In this document: positions 24,944 through 34,797 of the stretch, one piece after another
How positions within the stretch are numbered: the first letter of the stretch is position 1
Layout of the letters: each line of letters begins with the position of its first letter
Assembly: GCF_004342665.1 (NCBI RefSeq)
Contig: NZ_SMBY01000008.1
Coordinates: forward strand, 62,001 to 126,000
DNA: 64,000 nucleotides
From: Samsonia erythrinae
GTDB lineage: Bacteria > Pseudomonadota > Gammaproteobacteria > Enterobacterales > Enterobacteriaceae
Direction: 5' to 3'
Notes under the pieces: generated by a model
Told to the model about the DNA's origin: nothing
Seen by the model: the letters and a program-made list of their open reading frames with translations, nothing else
Databases searched by the model: none
Translations under genes and position numbers: made by a program

Positions 24944-25564
24944 ATGTATAAGCAAGCATGTCTCATGCTGGCATTTCTCATGCTGGGCGGTTGCCGGATT
25001 GTCTCCGAACAAGAGCTGGCCGAACTAAAATCGCCGCCGAATCCACACATGGCAAACATCGCGCAAACCTGGCAAGAAAAACTGGTTCCACAGGTGGTTT
25101 CGCTGGCTCGTCCGGCTGACGAACTACTGGCCGCAATAAATACGGCAAAAGACTTTGACGCCGCCTGCGAAACGCTGGGTTACCGTGCTCAGGAAGAAAA
25201 CCCGTGCATTTTCTTTGTCAACATCAGGGGAAAAATCGACAACATTGATACCTCGTCGCGCAGCGGTAAGCTCACGCTGCAAGACACCAGCGGCAACCGC
25301 GTAGTGGTGCAAATCGGGCCGACCCTTCGTGGTACGCAATTACGCGACGGCTACAAAGACACAAGCTACGGCGACTTCAACGATCAGGTTCTTTACGGTG
25401 ACTACAGCCGGGCCATCAACGATGAAGCGGTCAAGATGATCCAGGCGGCAGACTTAACGGTCGGAAAAAATGTGGAAATTTACGGGGTGTTTTCCGCGTG
25501 GGATACGCCAACCACGCTACCCGATATTACCCCCGCGAAGATCGTGCCTTCGGAGGAGAAATAA
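24944..25564 (+). CDS. DUF2291 family lipoprotein of the sugar transport operon
   Basis: A 206-residue protein from ATG 24944 with a clear GGAGGGG ribosome site; an upstream start at 24890 would read through the hairpin and is rejected. The signal ends in lipobox LGGC. The remaining sequence has FDAACETLGYRAQEENPCIFFVNIRGKI and an OB-like strand pattern GKLTLQDTSGNRVVVQIGP, matching DUF2291. This family often accompanies RbsABC-type importers in erythritol-like polyol clusters, but its function is unknown. It could be an auxiliary receptor or envelope component. Its stop is 1 bp before the ATPase start. Confidence 0.82.
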   Translation: MYKQACLMLAFLMLGGCRIVSEQELAELKSPPNPHMANIAQTWQEKLVPQVVSLARPADELLAAINTAKDFDAACETLGYRAQEENPCIFFVNIRGKIDNIDTSSRSGKLTLQDTSGNRVVVQIGPTLRGTQLRDGYKDTSYGDFNDQVLYGDYSRAINDEAVKMIQAADLTVGKNVEIYGVFSAWDTPTTLPDITPAKIVPSEEK

Positions 25565-25565
25565 G

Positions 25566-27110
25566 ATGCCGCAGCAAGATCTCGTTAATGCACCGTCTGC
25601 CGAGAGCAATATTATTATTGAAACGCGCAATTTATCCCGCGTTTATCCCGGTGTTACCGCGCTGGACAATGTGAATTACCGAGTCTATCGCAATAAGGTG
25701 AATGTCCTGATTGGCGAGAATGGCGCGGGTAAATCAACAATGATGAAAATGCTGGCCGGCGTGGAAACGCCGTCCTCTGGCGAAATCATTCTTGACGGGA
25801 AGCCGATCACGTTGAATTCCACGCATCAGGCGGAAAAACACGGCGTCAGCATTATTTTTCAGGAATTGAACTTATTCCCGAATATGAATGTGATGGACAA
25901 TATTTTTATTGCCAATGAGTTCTTTCAGCACGGCAAGATTAATGAAAAATACCAGTATGCGTTAGCCAAATCCCTGCTTGAGCGTCTTGAACTGGACGTC
26001 GATCCCTATACGCCGTTGGAAGAGTTGGGTATCGGCCACCAACAACTGGTCGAAATTGCCCGCGCGTTATCAAAAGATACGCGGGTGCTGATCATGGATG
26101 AACCAACCTCCGCGCTCAGCCAGTCGGAGGTAAAAGTGCTGTTCAGCGTCATTGAACAGCTTAAACGCCGCGGCGTCACCATTATTTATATCTCCCATCG
26201 TCTGGAAGAGCTGATGGAAATCGGCGACCACATCACCATTTTCCGCGATGGGTGTTTCATCAGTGAACGGCAGGTTAGCGACGCCAGCATACCGTGGATT
26301 ATCGAGCAAATGGTGGGCGATAAGAAAAAACATTTTGACTATCAGCGTGCGCCTCACGGTGAAACCGTGCTGAATGTCAACGGCCTGACGGCCCTGCACC
26401 AGAGCGGCGGCTACAAACTTAACGATGTCACCTTTAGCCTGCGAAAAGGCGAAGTTGTCGGCATTTACGGCCTGCTCGGCGCCGGACGCACCGAGTTATT
26501 CAAAGGACTCATCGGGCTGATGCCCTGTCAGCATGGCAGCGTACATTTGAACGGCCAGTGCCTCGACAAAGCGGGCTTCCACGCGCGATTGAAGAAAGGG
26601 CTGGCGCTGGTGCCGGAAGACCGCCAGAAAGAAGGCGTCATCCAACTGATGTCGATTCAATCCAATATGACATTGTCCGATCTGAGCCTCAAAGGGTTTC
26701 GCCGCGCCTGGAAATGGCTAAACCCGCGCAAGGAACGCACCAGCGTGAAAGACATGGTTCAGCAGTTGGCGATTAAAGTCGGCGACCCCGACCTGCCTAT
26801 CACCTCACTCAGCGGCGGCAACCAGCAAAAAGTGGTGCTGGGAAAAGCGCTGATGACGCAACCTCAGGTGGTGCTACTCGATGAACCGACGCGGGGAATC
26901 GACGTCGGCGCCAAAACCGACGTATACCACCTTATCGGTCGCATGGCGCAACAAGGACTGGCGGTGATGTTCTCCTCATCAGAGCTGGATGAAGTGATGG
27001 CGCTGGCGGACCGCATTCTGGTCATGGCCGATGGCCGTATCACTGCGGATTTACCGCGCCAGGCCATCACCCGTGAAAAGCTTATCGCGTCGTCAACCCC
27101 TCAAGACTAA
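25566..27110 (+). CDS. Sugar ABC transporter ATP-binding protein (RbsA family)
   Basis: From ATG 25566 (GGAGAAATAAG upstream) the protein is 514 residues and contains two ABC domains. Domain 1: Walker [11 protein letters not shown], signature LGIGHQQLVEIARALS (degenerate, usual for RbsA), Walker B VLIMDEPTSAL. Domain 2: Walker A-like GLLGAGRTEL (the usual degenerate second site), signature SLSGGNQQKVVLGKAL, Walker B VVLLDEPTRGIDVGAKTDVY. This is the CUT2 subfamily used for pentoses, ribose, autoinducer-2 and polyols. It powers import through the RbsC-like permease encoded 17 bp downstream. Confidence 0.9.
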   Translation: MPQQDLVNAPSAESNIIIETRNLSRVYPGVTALDNVNYRVYRNKVNVLIGENGAGKSTMMKMLAGVETPSSGEIILDGKPITLNSTHQAEKHGVSIIFQELNLFPNMNVMDNIFIANEFFQHGKINEKYQYALAKSLLERLELDVDPYTPLEELGIGHQQLVEIARALSKDTRVLIMDEPTSALSQSEVKVLFSVIEQLKRRGVTIIYISHRLEELMEIGDHITIFRDGCFISERQVSDASIPWIIEQMVGDKKKHFDYQRAPHGETVLNVNGLTALHQSGGYKLNDVTFSLRKGEVVGIYGLLGAGRTELFKGLIGLMPCQHGSVHLNGQCLDKAGFHARLKKGLALVPEDRQKEGVIQLMSIQSNMTLSDLSLKGFRRAWKWLNPRKERTSVKDMVQQLAIKVGDPDLPITSLSGGNQQKVVLGKALMTQPQVVLLDEPTRGIDVGAKTDVYHLIGRMAQQGLAVMFSSSELDEVMALADRILVMADGRITADLPRQAITREKLIASSTPQD

Positions 27111-27127
27111 TCAGGCTGGAACGCATC

Positions 27128-28195
27128 ATGAACCAGAAATATATGATTTATATGACCCTGCTGAAAGCCAGAACGTTTATTGCCCTGTTGCTGGTGATCG
27201 CCTTTTTCAGCGTGACGGTACCGAATTTCCTGACACCCTCTAACCTGCTGATTATGACTCAGCATGTCGCCATCACCGGCCTGCTGGCGATAGGTATGAC
27301 GCTGGTGATTCTGACAGGCGGCATCGACCTGTCGGTCGGCGCCGTGGCGGGGATCTGCGGCATGGTCGCGGGGGCGTTGCTGACCAACGGGCTGCCGCTG
27401 TGGGGCGGCAATATTGTCTTTTTCAACGTACTGGAAGTGATCTTCGTTGTTGCAATTTTCGGCATGCTTATCGGTCTGATCAACGGTACGGTAATCACGC
27501 GATTCGGCGTCGCGCCGTTTATTTGTACGCTGGGTATGATGTACGTGGCGCGCGGCGTGGCGCTGCTGTTTAACAACGGTAGTACCTACCCTAATCTGAA
27601 CGGCATGGCGCAATTGGGCAACACCGGTTTCTCTCTGCTCGGCTCCGGTACGCTGCTGGGAATTTACATCCCCATCTGGCTGATGCTGGCGTTCCTGATC
27701 GTAGGCTATTGGATCACCAGTAAAACGCCGCTGGGCCGCTATATCTATGCCATCGGCGGGAATGAATCCGCCGCACGTCTGGCCGGCGTCCCCGGCGTAA
27801 AAGTAAAAATCTTTGTCTACGCCTTCTCCGGCCTGTGCGCCGCACTGGTTGGGCTGATCGTCGCCTCACAGCTGCAAACCGCCCACCCAATGACCGGCAA
27901 CATGTTTGAAATGGATGCCATCGGCGCCACGGTACTCGGCGGTACGGCACTGGCGGGCGGACGTGGCCGCGTCTTTGGCTCGATTATCGGGGCGTTTGTC
28001 ATCGTTTTCCTCGCCGACGGCATGGTCATGATGGGCGTCAGCGATTTCTGGCAGATGGTCATCAAAGGTGTGGTTATCGTCACCGCCGTCGTGATCGATC
28101 AGTTCCAACAACGCCTGCAAAATAAAGTCATCCTACTGCGCCGTCATGAAGAGAAACAGGGCCTCGCGCAGCGTACTCAAGCCACACAAGGCTAA
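27128..28195 (+). CDS. Sugar ABC transporter permease (RbsC family)
   Basis: A 355-residue membrane protein with about eight to ten spans. CUT2 hallmarks are present: ITGLLAIGMTLVILTGGIDLSVGAVAG near residue 45, GTVITRFGVAPFICTLGMMYVARG, and the conserved YAIGGNESAARLAGVPGVKVKIFVYAFSGLCAALVG with GATVLGGTALAGGRGRVFGSIIGAF. It forms the homodimeric channel of the importer. The gene has an extended basic C-terminal tail. A REP-like hairpin follows before the first dehydrogenase gene. Confidence 0.9.
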   Translation: MNQKYMIYMTLLKARTFIALLLVIAFFSVTVPNFLTPSNLLIMTQHVAITGLLAIGMTLVILTGGIDLSVGAVAGICGMVAGALLTNGLPLWGGNIVFFNVLEVIFVVAIFGMLIGLINGTVITRFGVAPFICTLGMMYVARGVALLFNNGSTYPNLNGMAQLGNTGFSLLGSGTLLGIYIPIWLMLAFLIVGYWITSKTPLGRYIYAIGGNESAARLAGVPGVKVKIFVYAFSGLCAALVGLIVASQLQTAHPMTGNMFEMDAIGATVLGGTALAGGRGRVFGSIIGAFVIVFLADGMVMMGVSDFWQMVIKGVVIVTAVVIDQFQQRLQNKVILLRRHEEKQGLAQRTQATQG

Positions 28196-28205
28196 GAAAA
28201 ACATC

Positions 28206-28227
28206 GCCGGATGCCCGCGGGCCCGGC
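28206..28227. repeat. GC-rich palindrome between permease and dehydrogenase genes
   Basis: GCCGG-AT-GCCCGCGGGC-CCGGC: the 10-bp centre is an exact palindrome and the outer GCCGG/CCGGC arms also pair. It resembles a REP-like unit. It may modulate mRNA stability between transport and metabolic genes. Confidence 0.45.
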
Positions 28228-28245
28228 TTGTTTAAGGAGAACACC

Positions 28246-29043
28246 ATGCAACGAGATTTCCACAATAAAACCATCGTCATTACCGGGGCCTGCCGGGGCA
28301 TTGGCGCCGGTATCGCTGAACGTTTTGCCAGAGACGGCGCCCGGTTGGTCATGGTTTCTAATGCCGAGCGGGTTCACGAAACGGCAGAACAGCTGCGCCA
28401 GCGATATCAGGCCGACATTCTCGCCATACAGGCCGATGTCACCGATGAAAAACAGGTTCAGGCGCTGTACCAGCAGGCGGCGGAGCGCTTCGGCACCATT
28501 GATGTCTCCGTTCAAAACGCCGGCATCATCACTATCGACTATTTCGACCGTATGCCCAAAACCGACTTCGAGAAGGTGTTGGCCGTCAATACGACCGGCG
28601 TCTGGCTGTGCTGTCGCGAAGCCGCAAAATACATGGTCAAACAACGTCACGGCAGTCTCATCAACACCTCATCCGGGCAGGGACGTCAAGGGTTCATCTA
28701 TACCCCCCACTACGCAGCCAGCAAAATGGGCGTCATTGGCATCACGCAAAGTTTGTCGCAGGAGCTGGCAGCCTGGAACATCACCGTTAATGCTTTCTGC
28801 CCCGGCATTATTGAAAGTGAGATGTGGGATTACAACGATCGCGTCTGGGGACAAATCCTCAGTAACGAACAAAAACGGTATGGCAAAGGTGAACTGATGG
28901 CCGAATGGGTACAGGGCATTCCGCTAAAACGCGCGGGTAAACCGCAGGACGTGGCCGGTCTTGTCGCCTTCCTTGCGTCGGATGATGCCCGTTATATCAC
29001 CGGTCAAACCATCAACGTTGACGGCGGTTTAATCATGTCCTGA
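28246..29043 (+). CDS. SDR-family polyol/sugar dehydrogenase 1
   Basis: From ATG 28246, with AAGGAGA six bases upstream, the protein is 265 residues. It is a classical SDR: TGACRGIGAGIAERFA for the dinucleotide, NAGI at about 88, catalytic Ser in LINTSSGQGRQG, Tyr and Lys in YAASKMG, and the terminal TGQTINVDGG. A specific long substrate loop, WDYNDRVWGQILSNEQKRYGK, follows FCPGIIESEM and resembles sorbitol/xylitol/acetoin-type SDRs. It probably oxidises a polyol or reduces a ketose in the cytoplasm with NAD(H). It is followed 19 bp later by a second SDR. Confidence 0.85.
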   Translation: MQRDFHNKTIVITGACRGIGAGIAERFARDGARLVMVSNAERVHETAEQLRQRYQADILAIQADVTDEKQVQALYQQAAERFGTIDVSVQNAGIITIDYFDRMPKTDFEKVLAVNTTGVWLCCREAAKYMVKQRHGSLINTSSGQGRQGFIYTPHYAASKMGVIGITQSLSQELAAWNITVNAFCPGIIESEMWDYNDRVWGQILSNEQKRYGKGELMAEWVQGIPLKRAGKPQDVAGLVAFLASDDARYITGQTINVDGGLIMS

Positions 29044-29062
29044 AAGGATGGAGAACAGAAAA

Positions 29063-29848
29063 ATGATAACGAAAGATTTTGCTCAAACGTTATTTAGACT
29101 CAAGGATCGCGTTGCGTTCGTCACCGGCGCAGGCAGCGGTATCGGCCAGACAATCGCTTATGGTCTGGCGAGCGCGGGCGCCAAAGTGGTGTGCTTCGAC
29201 TTACGGGAAGATGGCGGCCTTGCGGAAACGGTAAAAAATATCGCTTCCCTAGGTGGCGAAGCCTGTCTGTTTACCGGCGACGTGCGCCAGCTAAGCGAAC
29301 TGCGCGCGGCGGTGCAGTTGGCGAAGCGCCAGTACGGTCGGCTGGATATTGCCGTGAATGCCGCCGGTATCGCCAATGCTAATCCGGCGCTGGAAATGGA
29401 ATCAGAACAGTGGCAAACGGTGATTGATATCAACCTCACCGGCGTGTGGAATGCCTGCAAAGCCGAGGCAGAACTGATGGTGGAAAGTGGCGGCGGCTCA
29501 ATCATTAACATCGCCTCCATGTCTGGCGTCATCGTTAACCGCGGGCTGGAACAGGCACACTATAACAGCTCAAAGGCGGCGGTGATCCACATGAGCAAAA
29601 GTCTGGCCATGGAGTGGGTCGATAAAAATATCCGCGTCAACACCATCAGCCCAGGCTACACCGCAACCCCCATGAATACGCGGCCCGAAATGGTGCATCA
29701 GACGAAATCATTCGAAAGCCAGACGCCGATGCAACGCATGGCGTCTGTAGAGGAGATGGCGGGCCCGGCTATCTTCCTCGCCAGCAGCGCATCATCATTC
29801 TGTACTGGGGTAGACCTGCTGGTCGACGGCGGATTTACCTGCTGGTAA
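29063..29848 (+). CDS. SDR-family polyol dehydrogenase 2 (arabinitol/threitol DH-like)
   Basis: The start at 29063 (261 residues) is preferred because GGAG lies 9-10 nt upstream; ATG 29048 is in frame but within the ribosome site area. SDR motifs: TGAGSGIGQTIAYGLA, NAAGIA, catalytic IASMSGVIV, YNSSKAA, and the distinctive ending SFCTGVDLLVDGGFTCW. That ending, together with PGYTATPMNTRPEM, recalls D-arabinitol 2-dehydrogenases and related tetritol/pentitol enzymes. It is the last gene of the operon. Together with the first SDR it may handle two stereoisomers or two steps. Confidence 0.85.
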   Translation: MITKDFAQTLFRLKDRVAFVTGAGSGIGQTIAYGLASAGAKVVCFDLREDGGLAETVKNIASLGGEACLFTGDVRQLSELRAAVQLAKRQYGRLDIAVNAAGIANANPALEMESEQWQTVIDINLTGVWNACKAEAELMVESGGGSIINIASMSGVIVNRGLEQAHYNSSKAAVIHMSKSLAMEWVDKNIRVNTISPGYTATPMNTRPEMVHQTKSFESQTPMQRMASVEEMAGPAIFLASSASSFCTGVDLLVDGGFTCW

Positions 29849-29915
29849 CGTAATAAACAGAGCGTCGGTATAACTGGCCGGTATTCCTTCTCGTCCCGGT
29901 TCAACGCTGCATACA

Positions 29916-29943
29916 GATAAGGCCCTGTAAACAGGGCCTTATC
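29916..29943. terminator. Bidirectional terminator between the polyol operon and phoU
   Basis: GATAAGGCCCTG and CAGGGCCTTATC form an exact 12-bp stem with a TAAA loop, between the convergent SDR2 and phoU genes. U-tracts are weak but the symmetric strong stem is typical of a shared terminator. Confidence 0.7.
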
Positions 29944-29962
29944 GTCGTAGCATAACGCAGCG

Positions 29963-30694
29963 TTACTCTCCCGCTGTTTTATCTTTCTGCACCAACAGCT
30001 TTTCCAGCGCATCGCCGCCAAGGTGGCGGAAATCCTGCCCTTTGACGAAGTAGAAGATAAATTCGCAGATGTTCTGGCAGCGATCGCCGATACGCTCAAT
30101 AGAGCGGGCGCAGAACAGCGCCGTCAGCACGCTGGGGATGGTGCGGGAATCTTCCATCATGTGGGTCATCAACTGACGCACAATCCCTTCGTACTCTTTA
30201 TCCACTTTCTTGTCTTCGCGATAGATACGAATCGCTTCGTCCAGATCCATACGGGCAAACGCATCCAGCACATCATGCAACATCTGCACGGTGTGGCGTC
30301 CCAATGACTCCAGACTGACCAGCAGCGGCTGATGCTGATGGGAGAATTTCTCCAGCGCGGTGCGACAGATTTTATCCGCCACGTCTCCCATGCGCTCCAG
30401 CTCTGAGATGGTTTTGATGATCGCCATCACCAGACGCAGGTCGCTGGCGGTCGGCTGACGTTTGGCGATAATGCGCACGCAGGCTTCATCGATCGCCACT
30501 TCCATCATATTAACTTTGGCATCACCTTCAATCACCTGCTGAGCCAGCTGTGCATCCTGATTATGCATAGCGGTGATGGCGTCGCTCAACTGCTGCTCCA
30601 CCAGCCCGCCCATGGTCAGGACCTGTGTGCGGATATGCTCCAGCTCGGCATTAAACTGACCGGAAATGTGTTTGTTCAGATTCAGATTATCCAT
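29963..30694 (-). CDS. phoU: Phosphate-signalling regulator PhoU
   Basis: A 243-residue all-helical protein with two PhoU repeats, each containing an acidic metal-binding E/D-x-x-x-D helix ([13 protein letters not shown] and [14 protein letters not shown]). PhoU links the PstSCAB transporter with the PhoR sensor kinase and represses the Pho regulon when phosphate is plentiful. It is the last gene of the pstSCAB-phoU series, 12 bp after pstB, the usual enterobacterial order. Lack of odd residues suggests a normal function. Confidence 0.96.
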   Translation of the reverse strand: MDNLNLNKHISGQFNAELEHIRTQVLTMGGLVEQQLSDAITAMHNQDAQLAQQVIEGDAKVNMMEVAIDEACVRIIAKRQPTASDLRLVMAIIKTISELERMGDVADKICRTALEKFSHQHQPLLVSLESLGRHTVQMLHDVLDAFARMDLDEAIRIYREDKKVDKEYEGIVRQLMTHMMEDSRTIPSVLTALFCARSIERIGDRCQNICEFIFYFVKGQDFRHLGGDALEKLLVQKDKTAGE

Positions 30695-30706
30695 GATATA
30701 CCCTAA

Positions 30707-31540
<834 letters not shown>

Positions 31541-31551
31541 TTATCCGCAAA

Positions 31552-32439
31552 TTAATGCTTCTTCGCGGAGAAAATAACGCGAGCCAGAATGTTCAGCAGC
31601 AGAACGCACAGCGTAATCAGCAACACCCCCGCCCAGGCCAACTGTTGCCATTCCACAAATGGGCTCATGGCAAACTTGAATATGGTGACAGGCAGGTTGG
31701 CAATCGGATGCATCAGATCCGTGCTCCAGAACTGATTCGACAGCGACGTAAACAGCAGCGGCGCCGTTTCCCCGGCAATACGCGCGATAGCCAGCAACAC
31801 GCCGGTGATAATGCCCGATACCGAGGCCTTCAGCGTGATCGCGGAGATCATTTTCCACTTCGGCGTCCCCAACGCATAAGCCGCCTCTCGCAGGCTATCC
31901 GGCACCAGTTTGAGCATATTTTCGGTGGTGCGGATCACAATCGGCACTTGCAACAGCGCCAGCGCAATCACCCCCGCCCAACCGGAAAAGTGCTGCATCT
32001 TTGCCACGACCAGCGTGTAAACAAACAGACCGACCACAATCGACGGCGCTGACAGCAGGATATCGTTGATGAAACGAATCACTTCGGCGATCCAGGATTT
32101 GCGACCATATTCCGCCAGATAGATACCCGCCATGATGCCTAACGGCGTTCCCAGCAGCGTTGCCCACAGGATCAGTAATCCGCTCCCGACAATGGCGTTA
32201 GCCAGCCCCCCGCCAGCCGTGTTCGGCGGCGGCGTCATTTCAGTAAACAAGGCCAGCGACATGCCATCCACACCCTTGGTGACCGTCGAGAACAGGATCC
32301 AGATCAGCCAGAACAGGCCGAACACCATCGTGGACATGGATAAAAACAGCGCAATGCGGTTTTTCTTACGTCGCCAGGCCTGCATTTTACGCCGCATACG
32401 TGTCAGTGCGGCTTCTTGTTCTATGCCTAATGTCGCCAT
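31552..32439 (-). CDS. pstA: Phosphate ABC transporter permease PstA
   Basis: A 295-residue permease with about six spans and the PstA landmarks [44 protein letters not shown] and the EAA loop [29 protein letters not shown]. With PstC it forms the phosphate channel. Its ATG shares one base with the pstC stop (TAATG), giving translational coupling. Confidence 0.96.
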   Translation of the reverse strand: MATLGIEQEAALTRMRRKMQAWRRKKNRIALFLSMSTMVFGLFWLIWILFSTVTKGVDGMSLALFTEMTPPPNTAGGGLANAIVGSGLLILWATLLGTPLGIMAGIYLAEYGRKSWIAEVIRFINDILLSAPSIVVGLFVYTLVVAKMQHFSGWAGVIALALLQVPIVIRTTENMLKLVPDSLREAAYALGTPKWKMISAITLKASVSGIITGVLLAIARIAGETAPLLFTSLSNQFWSTDLMHPIANLPVTIFKFAMSPFVEWQQLAWAGVLLITLCVLLLNILARVIFSAKKH

Positions 32440-33398
32440 TAGCGCGCCCCCTCATTTTTTGACAGGCGCATAATCATCAGCTTTGAACACGCCAGAACAA
32501 TAAAGGTAATCACAAACAAAATCAGCCCCAGCTCCATCAGTGCCGCCGTATGCAGGCCGGACTCCGCTTCAGCAAACTCATTCGCCAACGCAGAAGTAAT
32601 ACTGTTACCGGGCATATACAATGACGCGCTGTCGAGCTGGTAGGTATTACCGATGATAAAGGTCACCGCCATGGTTTCCCCCAGCGCGCGTCCCAATCCC
32701 AGCATAATCCCCCCGATGACGCCGTTCTTGGTATAAGGCAGCACAATGCGCCAAATCACTTCCCACGTTGTACAGCCGATACCGTAGGCGGACTCTTTCA
32801 TCATGACCGGCGTTTGCTCAAACACATCACGCATCACCGCCGCAATATACGGAATGATCATAATGGCCAGAATGACGCCGGCGGCCAGAATCCCAATCCC
32901 GAACGCCGGACCGGAGAACAACTCGCCAACAATAGGAATGCCGGACAGGACGTTGCCCACCGGCTGCTGAAAGTATTCGGCAAACAGCGGGGCGAAAATG
33001 AACAGGCCCCACATGCCGTAAACAATACTCGGTATGGCAGCCAGCAGTTCAATCGCTACGCCAAGCGGGCGCTTCAGCCAGGCTGGCGCCAGTTCCGTCA
33101 GAAATAGCGCAATCCCGAAGCTAATCGGAATCGCAATAATCAGAGCAATCAGCGAGGTGACTATCGTGCCGTAAATCGGCACCAGAGCACCAAATTGTTC
33201 AGCGGGCGCATCCCACTCTTTCGTCCACAAGAAGGAAAAACCGAACTTTTCGATGCTGGGCCAGGACGCCACAATCAGGGAAAGAATAATACCGCCCAGC
33301 AGCAGTAACGTGACCAGCGCCGCCAGTTTTACCAGCGCGCTGAAGAGGATATCGCCATACTTCCCCGGGGCTTTGATAGTTGGCTTGTATTCAGCCAT
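32439..33398 (-). CDS. pstC: Phosphate ABC transporter permease PstC
   Basis: From ATG 33398 (MAEYKPT; AGAGAG upstream) the protein is 319 residues, the E. coli length. It has about six spans, [38 protein letters not shown] and the EAA-like loop [44 protein letters not shown]. It is separated from pstS by 132 bp that include a short TGCCAG-AAC-CTGGCA hairpin, which may lower permease expression relative to PstS. Confidence 0.95.
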   Translation of the reverse strand: MAEYKPTIKAPGKYGDILFSALVKLAALVTLLLLGGIILSLIVASWPSIEKFGFSFLWTKEWDAPAEQFGALVPIYGTIVTSLIALIIAIPISFGIALFLTELAPAWLKRPLGVAIELLAAIPSIVYGMWGLFIFAPLFAEYFQQPVGNVLSGIPIVGELFSGPAFGIGILAAGVILAIMIIPYIAAVMRDVFEQTPVMMKESAYGIGCTTWEVIWRIVLPYTKNGVIGGIMLGLGRALGETMAVTFIIGNTYQLDSASLYMPGNSITSALANEFAEAESGLHTAALMELGLILFVITFIVLACSKLMIMRLSKNEGAR

Positions 33399-33530
33399 AC
33401 GTCTCTCTTCTCGTTTTAACGACATATGAAAGGCAGAGAGGTCATTATTCCCCTCCGCCCCAATACAACTTGTTATTCAGTAACGCTGCCAGAACCTGGC
33501 ATGATGACCAGACACTGGCTATCAATACAA

Positions 33531-34571
33531 TTAATACAACGCCTTACCACTGCTGTCTTTTACCTGCGTTTTCCAGGCAGTACGGATTTGCTCAACCACT
33601 TCGTTCGGGAGCGTCGCATAATCCAGCGCGGTCGCCTGCTCGCCGCCTTTCTGGAACGCCCAGTCAAAGAACTTCAGTACTTCAGCGCCTTGTACGGGTT
33701 TATCCTGCTTAGTGTGAACCAGAATAAATGTCGTTGATGTGATTGGCCATGCATCAGCGCCTTTCTGATTCGTTAAATCCTGAGCAAAAGACTTGCTCCA
33801 GTCGATCTCTTTAGCCGCGTTACTAAAGCTCTCGCCAGTCGGGCTCACAACCTTACCGTCGGCAGAAATCATTTTGGTGTAGGCCAGATTATTCTGCTTG
33901 GCATACGCATACTCTACGTAACCGATTGAACCAGGCAGACGCTGAACGAATGCGGCGATCCCATCGTTACCTTTACCGCCCAGACCGGTCGGCCAGTTAA
34001 CGGTAGATCCTGCGCCGATCTTCTCTTTCCACTCAGGGTTCACTTTCGCCAGATAGCTAGTGAACACGAAGGATGTGCCTGAGCCATCAGCACGGCGAAC
34101 AACGGCGATATCCTGATCCGGCAGCTTCGCATTGGGGTTCAGTTTGGTAATCGCTGGGTCATTCCATTTTTTGATTTTACCCAGGTAGATATCGCCCAGC
34201 GTTTTACCATCCAGCGTTAAATCACCCGATTTGATACCCGGAATATTGACGGCCAGCACCACGCCACCAATCACCGTAGGGAACTGGAACAACCCATCCT
34301 GCGCTAATTTATCATCGCTCAGCGGCGCATCAGACGCACCGAAATCCACGGTTTTCGCGATAATTTGTTTCACACCGCCTGAAGAACCGATCCCTTGATA
34401 GTTAACTTTATTGCCGGTTTCTTTTTGATAAGAGTCAGCCCATTTAGCGTAAACCGGCGCAGGAAATGTCGCACCCGCACCAGTGAGGTTGGTGGCAGCA
34501 AAAGCAGAAAACGCCGTCAAAGAAAAGGTTGCCGCAACAACACTGGCAAGAGTGGTACGCATCAGTTTCAT
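33531..34571 (-). CDS. pstS: Periplasmic phosphate-binding protein PstS
   Basis: From ATG 34571 with an AGGAGG ribosome site, 346 residues as in E. coli. The signal peptide ends FSAFA before [21 protein letters not shown]. Phosphate-binding landmarks include [24 protein letters not shown] and [18 protein letters not shown]. It is the highest-expressed first gene of the Pst operon and is preceded by a clear Pho box, so it should be induced by phosphate starvation through PhoB. Confidence 0.96.
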   Translation of the reverse strand: MKLMRTTLASVVAATFSLTAFSAFAATNLTGAGATFPAPVYAKWADSYQKETGNKVNYQGIGSSGGVKQIIAKTVDFGASDAPLSDDKLAQDGLFQFPTVIGGVVLAVNIPGIKSGDLTLDGKTLGDIYLGKIKKWNDPAITKLNPNAKLPDQDIAVVRRADGSGTSFVFTSYLAKVNPEWKEKIGAGSTVNWPTGLGGKGNDGIAAFVQRLPGSIGYVEYAYAKQNNLAYTKMISADGKVVSPTGESFSNAAKEIDWSKSFAQDLTNQKGADAWPITSTTFILVHTKQDKPVQGAEVLKFFDWAFQKGGEQATALDYATLPNEVVEQIRTAWKTQVKDSSGKALY

Positions 34572-34671
34572 AATCCCTCCTGTGGGATACTCGATGTGTC
34601 GATATTGAGTCGTTATCAATCAGAGCTATCAAATCAGAGTGTAGTTTGCAGGAGGAAAAATAGGACAATTC

Positions 34672-34712
34672 AGTGACAGTAAAATGTACGAAATATGACA
34701 TTTTTATGACAA
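34672..34712 (-). promoter_or_regulatory. Pho box of the pstSCAB-phoU operon
   Basis: On the minus strand TTGTCATAAAAATGTCATA (34694-34712) contains two TGTCAT direct repeats 11 bp apart, as in the PhoB consensus. A weaker second unit (TGTACATTTTACTGTCAC) abuts it on the pstS side. The box is about 125 bp upstream of the pstS ATG. Confidence 0.85.
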
Positions 34713-34752
34713 TGAAATAGCGAAAAAAAAGGGACGGAAATGAAAAACGGGC

Positions 34753-34786
34753 TGAAGGTAAATAACACGCTGGCTATTTACCTTCA
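34753..34786. terminator. Terminator downstream of glmS
   Basis: Exact 12-bp stem TGAAGGTAAATA / TATTTACCTTCA with a 10-nt loop, beginning 12 bp after the glmS stop on the minus strand and followed by CGTTTTTCATTT. It separates glmS from the Pho-regulated pstS promoter. Confidence 0.8.
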
Positions 34787-34797
34787 TTTTCAAAACA

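Noticed and set aside
33487-33501. Short palindrome TGCCAGAACCTGGCA between pstS and pstC as a terminator
   Set aside because: Six-bp stem without U-tract; at most a weak pause or stability element.
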